From positions 60,404,042 through 60,468,041 of the forward strand of contig CM060734.1 in assembly GCA_030704615.1 (NCBI GenBank): DNA of 64,000 nt. The letters are read 5' to 3'. A program made the translations under genes and the position numbers. This stretch comes from Takakia lepidozioides. Lineage: Eukaryota; Streptophyta; Takakiopsida; Takakiales; Takakiaceae. Below are positions 11,380 to 21,690 of this stretch, piece by piece; position 1 is the stretch's first letter, and every line of letters starts with the position of its first letter. The notes under the pieces are model-generated. The model did no database searches. It saw only the letters and a list, made by a program, of their open reading frames with translations, and was not told the origin of the DNA.

Positions 11380-12417
11380 TGGAGTTTTGACTTCGCAGGC
11401 CCATTGCCATTAGCAATTCGTCATAACAAATATGTGCTGGTGATGGTGGAATATTTCTCCAAGTGGATTAGTGGCTGACAACAAGGCAAGTGAGGAGTCT
11501 GCGTATGCATTTTTAGATCGAGTGCTTAGCCAATTTGGTGCTCCAGCCGAGGTACTCACGGACCAAGGGAGAGAGTTCTTGGGGGAGTTTCAGGCTTTGT
11601 GTGAGCAAGTCTTGATAGACCACCGCACTACTTCTCGAGATCATCCCGAGGCTGATGGTTTGGCGGAGAGAGTTGTTCAGACAGTCAAGATGGGTTTGCG
11701 CAAGTACGGTTTGCAGAAGGGACACCTGGGAGATTGGGACCTTCAGCTGCCTTGGTTGGCTATGGGCTATAGGTTTAGCAAACAAACGACATTTGCCTCC
11801 TTCTCACCTTACTTTCTTCTCTTCGGCCGAGAGTTAGATTGACCTGCATTTATTCGCAGGGAGGTTGCAAGTAGTCATTGACCTTGATGATCTAGATGTA
11901 TGGACACAAACATATGACCAGCGGACAAAGTTGTTCAAGAGAGTCATGCCTATGGCTTTTGAGAACCTTGCTATTGCCCAACACCGAGACACATTGAGAT
12001 ATGCCACCATACGTGGGCGGATATCGACCGAGTGTTTGGAGATTCAACCCTGGGGACTATGTGTATCTGCAACAGACATCACCTACAACCTTGGATGTCA
12101 CAGCAGGGGCGATTCTATGGGTACGGGAGATGTTGCCTTCAGGAGTGTTGATTCTAGAGGGTCGAGATGGCATGGTATGGAAGGACCATGTGCGTAATTG
12201 TGCGCCATGTCACCTTCCACATGTGGATGGGAGGATAGACCCCAACCTTGCAGTCGTACCTGCAGGGTTGCGTTGCATGCTATGTGGGTATGCTGGTGGT
12301 GCCGCCACCATGCTGGTGTGTGATAAATGTTCAAGGAGGTGGCACATGGGATGCTTGACACCGCCACTTGAGGCGGTTCCTAGCGGAGAATGGTTGCGTT
12401 CACGATGCCTTAGATAG
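11380..12417 (+). pseudogene. Family B integrase with C-terminal PHD finger
   Basis: Integrase core: DFAGPLPL (first Asp, near 11390), EVLTDQGREFLGEF (second Asp, near 11550) and HPEADGLAERVVQT (Glu, near 11650), in two frames. The C-terminal part (12001-12417) has an SH3-like stretch (FNPGDYVYLQQ, GVLILEGRDGMVWKDHVRNC) and then a cysteine cluster C-x2-C-x11-C-x2-C-x4-H-x2-C ending with GEWLRSRC, typical of a PHD finger (12274-12414). The seventh zinc ligand is Arg in this copy. PHD fingers usually read the histone H3 tail, so this module sits where chromoviruses carry a chromodomain and may direct integration. Frameshifts make this copy defective. Confidence 0.8.
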
Positions 12418-12680
12418 AGATAGTGGACATAACAATGGTGAGGTTGACAAGGATGCAAGGTCTAGCTAGTGGGGGTTCAACGCTATGGATCCCCCAACGA
12501 AAGCCATGGATTGCAGGAAGATGACTAACGATGAGGCGACTAATGATGGGGCTACTTTTGCACTCGGCTTCTTGATCTATCGACTTCGGATACTGGGGAC
12601 TTGTGCGATTGAAGACCAAGCAGTGATCTTATTAGGGTGGATACTTGTCAGCTATCTGGTGTTAGAGGGACCTAATCACC

Positions 12681-12694
12681 AGCTGGGGGGCGAT
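12681..12694 (+). promoter_or_regulatory. Polypurine tract of family B (plus-strand copy)
   Basis: AGCTGGGGGGCGAT directly precedes TGTGGCATAG, the LTR start. The minus-strand copy has the same arrangement at about 26204-26217. Confidence 0.7.
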
Positions 12695-13662
12695 TGTGGC
12701 ATAGCTTTCTAGGATTGTGTGCTTAGAATGTATGGTGGACAACGATGTATGTTGTGACACGATGCTTAGGTGCACGATAGCTGTCATGGTTTTAGTCATG
12801 GTTAACTAGAATTACATACTTCTAGGCCCTACTCCACTACAGATTGATCTTGATTTCTCTGACTTCTAGGAATCTGCTTTCGCTTAGAATGCTATCACCG
12901 AATTGATCAAGAAATATTAGGAAGAGGTTGAAATGAAGACGGCTGAAGAGAAACGTTTGTATCATAAACTGCTTGATTATGGTGCATGTTCTAGTTCTCA
13001 AGTTGGACATCACTTTCATCATTGCCAAAATGTCCATGATTCAGGTTCAACGCATTTGATCAGACTACAACGACCGGTTTTAGTGTTTGTACGTTTGCAA
13101 TCATGAACAAATAGATATAACATTAATAAATAGACAACATTGGGCATTATTTTGAATTGCAAAGTACGATGATGATTTCTTCATATTTGTGTTAAGACAA
13201 CATGATTTCATGTCAAGCTTCGTGTACATATCTGTCAAGTTAAATAAGCACAGTGTGAAAACAGCTAGAATAAAACTAGTTATTTGTATTTAACACTTGG
13301 ATTTAGGTCAAGTGTTAAATCAGGTGTCAAGTTTAGTTTGACACCTGGTCCGTCTTATCTTCACGAGAGCGGCAGTCGCGCGGCTCATCTTTCTCGAGTT
13401 GAGCCTGCGCGACCGAGCTCCTGCATGCGTTTAGATCTGAGTGTACTCATGATGGGAGTGTAGGTTGTTGTGGGGTGGAGTCCCCATAGCTTGGGGTGCC
13501 CCTGGCTCGACTACTATTTCTAAGAGTGATGGTTTGGTTTTCATGTTTTGTGTAAACAGTGTGTTCGAAGATTTTCTATCACTCGAGAAAGATGACTCTA
13601 TCTAGTTTTCGTGCTAAGCTAGATATGATGTTTTTGTTTTTAAGCACTATTAGAATATAGCT
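12695..13662 (+). mobile_element. Family B 3' LTR (plus strand), rearranged
   Basis: Begins TGTGGCATAG after the polypurine tract. The part 13245-13662 is a direct repeat of 27487-27925 (about 430 bp, high identity, both ending AATATAG) and is distantly alignable to the LTR on the minus strand at 25719-26203, sharing TTATCTTCACG, GAGTTGAGCC and GGGGTG blocks. Nothing else is recognised in 12780-13240, which may be inserted or decayed sequence. Confidence 0.6.
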
Positions 13663-14149
13663 TGGTCACGGGGGGCCTGCAGTTAGACTGGCTATGTGTG
13701 CCGAGTGGAGCATAATAGGAAGGTGGAAACCATTCGAAGTGTTGCTGCAGCAGTTCAAAGCCGACAATAATCGCTCTCAATGGCACATGAGGGGCTGTCT
13801 CCGTCAGCCTGTCTATCCATCAAACCAGCTTTTGCTTTGTGTGTACGCATTTGACTTCCGGTCACAATGAAGGAGACGAACTTCGGAGGAATGCTGATGT
13901 CGCTGAGATTTTGCGCCGGACCACTTTCCCTCGTTCAGTCAAGCTTTCGGGAATAGAGCTCCCTGAGACAATAATCGCCCCCGACTTCTTCAACTGTTTC
14001 CAGAGAACAGAGTGCGAGTTTCTGGAGGAAATGAGCTCGCAGGTGATCAAATCTGTGTAGTGAAGGAGTATTCTTTAAACAGTTATTTCTTCTCTCCGCG
14101 TATGCTGCAGTATCCGCAGTGACTCTGCAGAGAATGGGTGGAAGTTGAG
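13663..14149. other. No gene assigned
   Basis: About 490 bases after the LTR end. A short open frame at 13839-14060 exists but matches nothing I recognise, has no splice or start support and is not called. Confidence 0.5.
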
Positions 14150-14719
14150 ATGAACTACTGTGCATCACTATGTTCGCGAGCGACGATAGTCTTCGTTTTG
14201 GCAGCCTGTCTATTTGCAGGTAATCAGGCAACCAATCAGACCCAAGCATAATTCCAATTGGGTGCAAGCCTTGTCCTTGGTCAGAACCCCTGGATTTCAT
14301 CTCCTAATGGCACCTTTGCATGGGGGTTCTATGCCCCTGGCACGGTAGATACTGCCTACAATCTTGGCATCCGGTATGCACAACTCTCGCTTCAAACTAT
14401 CGTGTGGACCCTGAACGCATATCCGGTGGATACAACGGGTGCGTTGGAGCTTAAATCGGATGGTGACCTAGTGCTGATTCAGAATTCCTCGCAAGCTGTA
14501 ATTTGGTCCAGCAACACAAACCAGCTAGGGGTTGTTGGGGCCAGTCTCTTGGACTCTGGGAACTTTGTCTTGCTAAACGGCAGTGGCGCATTTCGTGAAT
14601 TCCTGAGGCCCGAAGGCCCAACTTCTAAGCTCTGCCGTTGTCCTTGTTTCCGTGAAGAAGGGCAATTGCGCATCGTGGGCATGTTTCTCAAGGAACAGGG
14701 TAGCCCAAAAGGAAGCTGA
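14150..14719 (+). pseudogene. Bulb-type (B-)lectin domain protein fragment
   Basis: ATG at 14150 begins a clear signal peptide (ATIVFVLAACLFAG core), followed after 33 codons by an in-frame TAA (14249-14251), then a GNA-type lectin domain: SPNGTFAWGFYAPG, TIVWTLNAYPVDTTGALELK, SDGDLVLI, VIWSSNTNQLGV and SLLDSGNFVLLNGSG. Such domains bind mannose and form the extracellular part of G-type lectin receptor kinases. After residue about 130 the family pattern is lost and the frame ends at 14719 with no PAN, transmembrane or kinase part. The internal stop and truncation indicate a pseudogene fragment. Confidence 0.75.
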
Positions 14720-15130
14720 TGAAGCCCTCAAAAGCAGTGCAACATGGACAAAGGCAGGAAAGAGATGCGTGAGTGGTGGCTTTTCTTCCTCACCTTGGCT
14801 GTCGCACAGCGATCTGTGCGCAGCGATGCTCGAATGTGCGATCGGAGGCGTTGATGGATTGCAGTTGATACTGGGTCAGGGTGCCTGCTCGCTCAAGTTG
14901 ATGGGAATGCGGGGTTGAACTTGGGGGCGGAAAGTGGTTGTTCGCAGTCCCAAAAGGATACTGGAGCTATACATTGAGCAAGGTGTTGAATAGGAACAGC
15001 AAGCGGAGATCGTCCAGCGAACTCCGTGACTGAGAGAATGGCAGGCCACCATCACAAAAAGCAAAATGGGACGCAAAGAAGTGTAGTGAAGGGATAGCTG
15101 ACAGTTTCAGGGCGCGCAACACTGATGGCA

Positions 15131-15400
15131 CTCAAAGTGTGCTCTTGCTAGCATTTGGAACGCTCACTATGCCCACATCTGCAACCAGCTTCAGCTCCCA
15201 GTCCACCCACATTTCTGCACCCTCCTCGCCATTTTCGGCCATCTGAGGAGTCTTGTTGCGACCAGTCTTGAAGGTAGTGTTGCCTCGTCCACCCTGACCT
15301 CCTGGCAGCAGCAGCTCTTGCTTCCCTGGAGTTCCAGCAGAACATCGCCATTCCTTCCGTCTTCCCAAAGCCGTGGCCTCTGTGTTGACATTGGCTTCAC
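15131..15400 (-). pseudogene. Obg-type GTPase fragment (chloroplast/bacterial type)
   Basis: Minus-strand translation gives [37 protein letters not shown] and [20 protein letters not shown], the junction of the Obg fold and the GTPase domain. In functional Obg proteins the P-loop reads G-x-P-N-x-G-K-S; here two of the conserved glycines are Ser (SVPNASKS). The upstream part ([11 protein letters not shown]) is in another frame, so there is at least one frameshift. Only about 90 residues of a protein normally over 350 are present. Obg GTPases act in ribosome maturation. Confidence 0.75.
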
Positions 15401-15526
15401 CTGCTTTAACCTTGGAAAAAGCTATTATGAAGGTTTGAAGAAGGAGTCCAAGGAATTCTTAGGGAACCTGCAGTGAATCCCAAAAGACGTGGGAACAGTT
15501 TTTAATGGTGAGAACGTTTTCGTGTT

Positions 15527-15547
15527 AAAAAAAAAAAAAAAAAAAAA
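15527..15547 (+). repeat. Poly(A) run of about 21 bases
   Basis: Simple A tract. It could be the tail of a retroposed sequence ending here, but no target duplication was identified. Confidence 0.7.
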
Positions 15548-15802
15548 CTTTTGATCTAATTTAAATGATTTAGAGCCTAACTGGTCATAACTTTGTCAGA
15601 TGGACTCCGTTTGACTCAGTTTTTGGGAGGATAGCTGCAGAAAGGGGAAATCTACCTACCTAGACCTGGTTTCTGTTTTTGGGACTCTGCTAAAAATCTA
15701 TGGAATTTTTAGAGTGTGAGTGTGCCATAAAAGATCCACAATCCTGTCTCTAGAACCTGTGCTGGTCTATATGAGAGACAAATCTGTGGATGTACTCCTT
15801 GC

Positions 15803-16516
15803 ATGGCTGGGGGAAATGAGGACGTAATTGAAGGGCAGGTCTCTTCTCTTAGCCTGTGCACACAAGAGGACAGGATTTATGTTTCCCAAGGAACTCAGAC
15901 TGATTTGAGTGGAGAACAGTTGGACAAGTTGATTGCATACTGGGAGTCAGGCATTAGCAGTAGACAACAGACTGCTGTAGTTGGCATTGAGGGCCTCAAT
16001 ATCGCCTTGGACAGTCAGAACTCTGTTGGAGCCAGCAGTTCTGCAGCTGTAGGTGAAATACCAAAGTGGGTGAATGCTAGGCTTGGAACACAGCCAAAGA
16101 CAGCCCCGGGGACCAAGGTGTTCAGCCACAAGGCCGTGGTGTACTGGAGCAAAGGAGCAGGAGCTACACAAGTTTGTGCAATCAGACATGGTTGCAGCCC
16201 GATACGCTCTACACATGGCAACCACGAGCGGGGGTTCATCAGCAATGACATGTTTGTTGTGCGTGAAGGAGATGCAGTCATTCGCAATGAGGACACCCGC
16301 AACCGTCTCAAAGCTTTCGAGTTGAGAGACTATCAGACCCTACCTTTGTTTTCTTTAGTGTTCAGTGAGCGGGAGATAGGGGAGTATTGCTTTGTCTCTA
16401 CCTGGCAGAAAGAGGAGGAGGGTTGGTTAGAGCGAGCTACTGTAGCTTGGGACAAGGTTAGTGGCAGGTTTCTGGACATAGATATACCTCCTACACCTTA
16501 CCATCATGCAGAGTGA
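15803..16516 (+). CDS. Unknown 237-aa protein, probably retroelement-derived
   Basis: The longest intact open frame of the retroelement cluster outside element A. Starts ATG GCT GGG. The protein is mixed alpha/beta in character with no transmembrane or signal segment; recognisable features are only compositional (SVGASSSAAVG linker, then WVNARLG and a C-terminal acidic/aromatic half with YCFVSTWQKEEEGWLE). It lies upstream of a gag-like frame (17073-17474) on the same strand, an arrangement seen in retroelements with a first extra ORF. I do not recognise the family. Confidence 0.35.
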   Translation: MAGGNEDVIEGQVSSLSLCTQEDRIYVSQGTQTDLSGEQLDKLIAYWESGISSRQQTAVVGIEGLNIALDSQNSVGASSSAAVGEIPKWVNARLGTQPKTAPGTKVFSHKAVVYWSKGAGATQVCAIRHGCSPIRSTHGNHERGFISNDMFVVREGDAVIRNEDTRNRLKAFELRDYQTLPLFSLVFSEREIGEYCFVSTWQKEEEGWLERATVAWDKVSGRFLDIDIPPTPYHHAE

Positions 16517-17072
16517 GGCACTTTGAGAGAAGTCCGGCAGTTGATAGCATAGATCAGGATTAGATCTTGCTTGGTCGGGCTTCTATTCTTCCCCTCCATC
16601 TCTGTACTATTTTCATTACCTTGTACTTGTAGTTGCCAAAGCCTCTCTTGGTGGAGGCCAGTCAGTCCGGGGTTTTGGGCTGGGATATTCTGCAGGATCA
16701 GCATTGCAGCTGGATTTTGGTGTGGGGGTGTTGATGTTTTGATTTCTTGTGTTTGGATCCCCCCCAACACCTGCATGCTTGACTGTGCGCCATGTTGGTT
16801 TTGTGTGGGCGCTTGCTTTCATAGGGATTAGGCCGGATTTTATCACCGGTCAATCCTAGAGTATGCTGTCGGTGGTGAGGCTGGAGTGATGACCAGCAAG
16901 ACCACCAGTGTTTCTTCTATGGTGAGGCTGGGTTGATGACCAGCCAACCATAGGAGTTCTTGCGGTGGATGCAGGTGCAGGTGCCCTGAGCCATTGGGAT
17001 ATGACCCTTAAAACTGCAACAGGTGCCCACCCGTGTCACTATTAGATTAGTACTAGAGCCTTATAGTGTCAC

Positions 17073-17446
17073 GTGGAGGAGGTGCACATTGTGAGTGTCA
17101 TTACGGAGTTACCCAAGGGTGGTGAGGGGAGTACGGCTACAGGCAGTAACAGTGAGAGTGGGTTCACAAGACGAGGTATTCGGTTCAGACCACCTTCACC
17201 GCCACCCTCAATTACTGTAGAGTCAGACACAGACTCGGAGGCTTCATCAACAGGTGTGCACTTTCATTCGCCATTGTTGTGGGACGACATGGAGGAGATG
17301 TATGGAGCTACCAAGGGGCCTCGTAGGTACTCTGGAGCTGTGGGCACAATCGAGTTGGATGACTTTATCCAGGAGTTCGACAGCTGGTGTGAACCGATCG
17401 AGGACCACAGTTCATATCAAATTTCTGGAGGGGATTATTTCACATA
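17073..17446 (+). pseudogene. Gag-like fragment
   Basis: Acidic N-terminus rich in Ser, Gly and Pro (RFRPPSPPPSI), then TIELDDFIQEFDSWCE, which resembles the start of a Ty3/gypsy gag capsid domain. The frame is cut near 17446, where chromovirus integrase sequence begins, so this is a truncated 5' part of another element. Confidence 0.4.
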
Positions 17447-17690
17447 TTGGATACTAAGATCAACCTCTCTGTAGCTAATCATCCACAGACTGATGGTCAA
17501 ACCGGACGCGTAAACCAAAATTTGGAGCAATATCTTTGTTGTACGATAAATTATCACCAAGATAATTGGACGGACCTTCTGCCATTAGCTGAGTTTGCCT
17601 ACAACAACAATATACATTCTTCGACCAAGCAAACTCTATTTTTCTCCAATTATGGTCATCATCCTTGAGTAATCCCTTGTCACATAAAAA
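17447..17690 (+). pseudogene. Family C chromovirus integrase fragment
   Basis: ANHPQTDGQTGRVNQNLEQY carries the catalytic Glu region in the variant form of chromoviruses (usual E in T-E-R-V-N is G here), followed by NYHQDNWTDLLPLAEFAYNN and HSSTKQTLFFSNYGHHP. A stop follows. The catalytic Glu replaced by Gly would abolish integrase. The chromodomain of the same family lies 2.7 kb downstream on the same strand. Confidence 0.85.
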
Positions 17691-18340
17691 CTATTGGACT
17701 TGGGGGGGGGCACTCCAGCCAGTATGTACCAGCCACGTGCGAGCACAGGAGGAGGTATTTTAAACCCCCACATGTACAACATTATACATACATAGGAGGG
17801 TTTTAAACACCTTAAATTTCAAGCAACGACCGAAGGTCGGAAGCTAGTTTAGTGTAGAGTAGGAATAGGGTGCCATAGTGCCACGTTTTTGTCGCCACGT
17901 TTCATAGCCAAGTTTTGTCGTCAAATTATTTGGAATCTGCCCCGACTGCCCGCCCAAAATATGCCAATAAAAATCGCCGTGCCAACTTTTTTGAAACTGC
18001 CCGCAATGCCCGGATCTTGATTTCTGGAACTACAGGAGCTATGCGTTTTCCGCCATAGTTCACCTTGCAAGCTGCAAGCTCTCAACAAAATGAGGACATC
18101 CATGCTGAGCTGAAGAGATCGACTTGGCAGATGAAGGATCAAGCATAGAAATGTCTGAATGTGGCTTTCAACATTGGGTGAGCCAGTGAGGATTGTGAAG
18201 TTCAAGAATATGAGTGATACAGAAACAGAAAACAACTAGATGGTGAACGCTATAGAGAAGTGTAGTGGAGGGATCTGTTATGGAGAAGGTATTTACTGAA
18301 GTTGAGGTCTTGTGAATAGAGCTCACATTGAAGTGAGAAA
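17691..18340. other. Unassigned, AT- and inverted-motif-rich
   Basis: Contains a G run (17703-17711) and fragments such as TTTTAAACCCCCACATG and TTTTAAACACC that recur nearby, but no gene or complete element could be delimited. Confidence 0.5.
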
Positions 18341-18429
18341 GCAAAAGTTGAAATTTGAACAGAACTGTTTGACTCTGCTTCCAATGGCCTCATTTCAGAG
18401 TTGGTTTGAAGTCATAGCAGGGGCGCGGG

Positions 18430-18651
18430 ATGGAGGCCTTGGAGACCTATGAGAAAATGATGGGGGAAAGGGTGAAGTGCAACCACATCACGTTTGTGTG
18501 CGTTGGCAATGCTTGTGCAAGCCTGGCAGCCCTGGAAAGGGGCAAAGAGGTGCATGGTGACATTATCAAAGCTGGAATTGTACCAAATGTCATTTTGGAC
18601 ACTGCCCTGGTGGACATGTATGCGAAATGTGGTAGATGGTCAATTGGATAA
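18430..18651 (+). pseudogene. PLS-type PPR protein fragment
   Basis: About 70 residues covering the end of one repeat and most of the next: MEALETYEKMMGERVKCNH, ITFVCVGNACASLAALERGK, EVHGDIIKAGIVPNVILDTA and LVDMYAKCG. These are signature segments of plant organellar RNA-editing PPR proteins. Neither flanking repeats nor E/DYW domain are present, so this is a fragment. Confidence 0.8.
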
Positions 18652-18829
18652 AGCAGCAGTAGCAGCACAATTGAATGCATGAAGGCACCTTCTTAAACAC
18701 ATTTCAGCTTGTTTTTCCCTATTATCAGAGTCGTCCCTAAATTTTCATGTTGAATTCTGCAAGTTAGCTCGTTGGTGGATCTATGGTGGTTGGAGTGATG
18801 TTGACATGTTACTGCCAATAACGACCACC

Positions 18830-19013
18830 CTACCCCCATCCTGCATAATTTGACTCCACGTGTGGACCTGGGATTAAACGTTCGAAGTCATATATGTCAG
18901 TTACGAAAGACCCTCCCGCTCCATATTGCCATGCCACATGTCATGTCCAGTCTAATCCACGTGTTGTCCTGGGGTTAATTTGCAGAAGTCACCCTGTCAT
19001 GCCATGTGTTGTT
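18830..19013 (-). repeat. Degenerate tandem of an approximately 90-bp unit
   Basis: Read on the minus strand, the segment CTTCNGCGGATTAACCCCAG-like with CAACACGTGG recurs three times between 18840 and 19070, spaced about 85-100 bases. It continues the inverted copy of the start of element A (19014-19211). Confidence 0.6.
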
Positions 19014-19211
19014 CCTGGTATTCACTACCTGTTGTCCTGGGGTTAATCCGCCGAAGTCATATATGCCAATCGTGAAGACCTTGTCGCCTTCCCTTTGACG
19101 TGACACGTGGCATATCCCTTCCGTTCCACGTAAAGCTCACATGGATTTGCAGTCATTTACTACGGTCTTATACATCAGTGACAACTACTGCTAGTGACAA
19201 CAGCAAGAGCT
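19014..19211 (-). mobile_element. Inverted copy of element A internal sequence
   Basis: 198 bases that match positions 1-198 in reverse complement with only a few differences (for example CAGTAGTTGTC versus CAGTAGCAGTC). Since the window begins at position 1, the true repeat may be longer. Both copies diverge after ATACCAGG. Confidence 0.9.
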
Positions 19212-19816
19212 GTCTGCAAGCCTGCTGATAAATTTGAAACATTGCGCAAAGAACTTGAGCAAGAAAACGGAAAGATGAGCGCGTTTTTGTCTACTGATAG
19301 TGCGGAAGCAGCAGATGTGGTGTCATGTCGTGAGGGTTTGGAAGTTTTGCAGCGTAAGCTAGACTCCCGGTTGGGCATTGTTGACCACCTTAAGGAATCC
19401 ATGGAGGGGAGGGAATCGACGCACAAATCGTGCTTGGAGAAGGCTAAGGCCGATGAAGATGGGTGGTCTACAGCTTTCGATCGATACAAAGCATGTGAGA
19501 GGCAAAAGACAGCTATCGCAAAAAAGCTACAAGCTATGGATCATGGCCTACACAGGCCTTCACTCACACCTTCTTCTCACTCCAACCTCCATGCTGAAAG
19601 TGCAGAACATAGAAGTACTGAATTTCTATCTATTTCTCAATGTGCTTTTTGTGGTAAGGGATTTAAGCCAGTCTGGGATTGTTTGGACCGTCTTGCGCTC
19701 ATGCATACCATTCATGGTGTGCACTAGCGCATTTCTCTGTGCTTCATGTGCATGTTTGGAGAAAGATTGTGGGCAAGAGCTCCACACAAACTGGTGGACT
19801 AGTGTGGGCATGAAAT
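19212..19816 (+). pseudogene. Coiled-coil ORF with Cys/His tail, unknown
   Basis: Open frame 19194-19727: charged alpha-helical region (KFETLRKELEQENGKM, KKLQAM) followed by QCAFCGKGFKPVWDCLD and a His cluster (MHTIHGVH). Beyond the TAG the same frame goes on with ISLCFMCMFGERLW, so a Cys/His zinc-binding C-terminus seems to be split by the stop. Its first 18 bases belong to the inverted element A copy. May be element-derived or a host gene exon; no family recognised. Confidence 0.35.
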
Positions 19817-20369
19817 GACCGTCAACACTTAGTGATGATGCAACGAAGGGAAGTGGAGATTGGGAATATGAACCGACGGACAACGCTTACGCCTATGGTG
19901 ACCTAATCAAGGGCAAGTCCATGACCTACTCCCTGTTTGTTTTTGTTTGTTGATCCTACCCAATTTTGTTCCAAAATTGTGAAATGCATGGCCTTTGGAG
20001 TCCATTGTGGCATCCTAAACTCCATGGCATTTCATGATATGCAGCTTCTTTGTCCATTTCACTATCATGTTCCTATTTAATCACCACTTTCTCTCTGAAG
20101 TCCTTGGTGCATCCTGAATTTCATTTCTTTTCCATGAATGTGCCTTATTTGTCCGTGACATTCTATTGTTTTTCCGAGGCAATCACTCCATTCCCTATGG
20201 AGTGATTAGGCGTCCCCATTGCCACATCAACAGTGAGCTCCACGACTAGCAGATACGACTCTATGGCGCTTACAATTCATTTGTCACAATTGACTGGGTT
20301 TATCTGACTCGGCAGTCATGCTGTCATAAAACGATTGGAAAATAGCAGACGTAAAAGCCGACATCTGTT
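19817..20369. other. Unassigned region with a perfect hairpin
   Basis: No gene seen. AATCACTCCAT and ATGGAGTGATT (about 20183-20210) form an 11-bp stem with a five-base loop. Related CATGGCATTTCATG-like short palindromes lie around 20000-20060. Confidence 0.5.
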
Positions 20370-20578
20370 ATAGTGCAATCAGAAGATCGAGTATGAAGTC
20401 GACAAAGTCCTAGACTCTCGCATCAAGTATAAACGTCTTGAGTATTTCGTACATTGGAAAGGCTACGACATCAGCGAACAAACGTGGGAATCTTCATCCA
20501 ACCTCGCCAATGCATCTGACAAAGTCCAAGAGTTTCATCAACGATATCTAGTTAAGCCCCGAGCTATACGTCAATAAG
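20370..20578 (+). pseudogene. Family C chromodomain
   Basis: Translation gives IEYEVDKVLDSRIKYKRLEY, FVHWKGYDISEQTWESSSNL and VQEFHQRY, a textbook chromodomain: beta strands with the aromatic residues Y, W and Y/W that form the methyl-lysine cage. In chromoviruses this module follows integrase and steers insertion to heterochromatin. The upstream integrase C-terminus is not contiguous here (separated by other insertions). Confidence 0.9.
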
Positions 20579-21166
20579 ATATCACAACAATGATGTCAGC
20601 CAAATTAGCTTCAAGGTGAAGACTCCATATTCAGTGTATTTGATACACACTAAGGATGAAGGAGCATCACACATCAATATATATAGCTACACTTCCAGCA
20701 CTCTTGCATCTTGTATTGGCAGCATGGAGTCAAAAGAACCAGACACATTGGAGCTGCTGCTTACCCAACTACCAGATCAGCCATTTCGACTCTCACGACC
20801 TTCAACATCACGCTGATGCTCTCGAGACGATGTGCCACCAATGCGACGGGTACTTTCTCGTCTGGACCCCCTACGACGGCAAGTGGAGTCTACTCGAAGT
20901 TTGATAATTTTATTGGAGGTTGAGGCTTCGGACCCAGAGGGCAACGAAATCATGTTTGAAGATAGTTTCGAAAATCAGAATGCTCAAATCACTGTGTGGT
21001 CGCAAGTTCAAGGTGTTGGATACTATCGATGGTTGTAGAGACCTATAAATCATTTGAATCAAGAATGAAGAGCCAAATATTTGGCAAATACCATTCGCCG
21101 GATTTTGGATTTAGTCCAGCTCTAAGCAAATCCAAAATTTTACCGCTCCTCAAGGAACTTGGCGCT
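20579..21166. other. Family C internal 3' region, decayed
   Basis: Between chromodomain and polypurine tract. Several overlapping short frames with no recognisable protein. Probably the untranslated 3' internal region of the element with a possible small insertion. Confidence 0.5.
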
Positions 21167-21177
21167 AGAGGAGGGGG
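21167..21177 (+). promoter_or_regulatory. Polypurine tract of family C
   Basis: AGAGGAGGGGG directly before TGATATCACGG, the LTR start. Confidence 0.8.
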
Positions 21178-21690
21178 TGATATCACGGACATAGCCCAGA
21201 TGAACTTACCAGGAGTAAATACCAGAAGTTACCAAGTTACCATGTTATCAAAAGTTATCGTGATCAACTATAATCTACCATGATCTACCATATTTTACCA
21301 TAAGTTATCATTAGTTATCAATTACCGAGAGTAACTTGGGAACTGCTGAGGAAGCTTCATTTGGAGGAAACTTCTCCATCAAGAAACCTCATTTGGGGAA
21401 GCCTCTTAGGGAGCCAGTATATATAGGAGGCGAGACTGGACACTCTTCAATCTCGGCAACACAATTCAAGCTACTCCTGTTTCCAGTATCTGGTAATCCT
21501 GTACAGTTTCCAGCATTCCAGTATTCAACTCGCGTTCCAATATCTTGTACTCTTGTTCATTGTTATAAAGATCGTCTTGATTCCTATTTACTCATCATGC
21601 ATTCGGCCACGCCGACCTTGACTTCTTATCTAGTCTTGTACCTCTAGTCTGATCTATTACTTGTGTTCAGTCATTTTCTTGTCCCTGATA
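21178..21690 (+). mobile_element. Family C 3' LTR (513 bp)
   Basis: Starts TGATATCACGG after the polypurine tract and ends GTCCCTGATA, aligning with GTCCTTGACA of the minus-strand copy at 9297-9856. TATATATAGGAGGCGAGAC near 21417 resembles a TATA box and transcription start region. The next bases on the plus strand (GTCAG) are family B RT in antisense, so C inserted into B. Confidence 0.85.

Larger units (their letters stand above)
9857..12694 (+). mobile_element. Family B Ty3/gypsy, 3' half: RT end, RNase H, integrase, PHD finger
   Basis: Starts inside RT (TLWGIDQYVKDCLYQWRFLP, then FGLKDASTEFQRVM and the catalytic YIDDIIIFS) and runs to a polypurine tract (AGCTGGGGGGCGAT, 12681-12694) and an LTR. 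Many stops and frameshifts. RT thumb: LKLHPGKCEFFHDQIEYLGH at 10091 onward. RNase H: FQLHTD, SMLGIGAVFTQVDDEG and YEGECLAAVWAV at 10430-10620. It begins exactly where the chromovirus LTR ends, and its missing 5' half matches what is found on the minus strand at 21691-25543. Confidence 0.85.

Noticed and set aside
13839-14060. 73-codon ORF upstream of the B-lectin fragment
   Set aside because: No recognised domain and no link to the signal peptide that starts at 14150.
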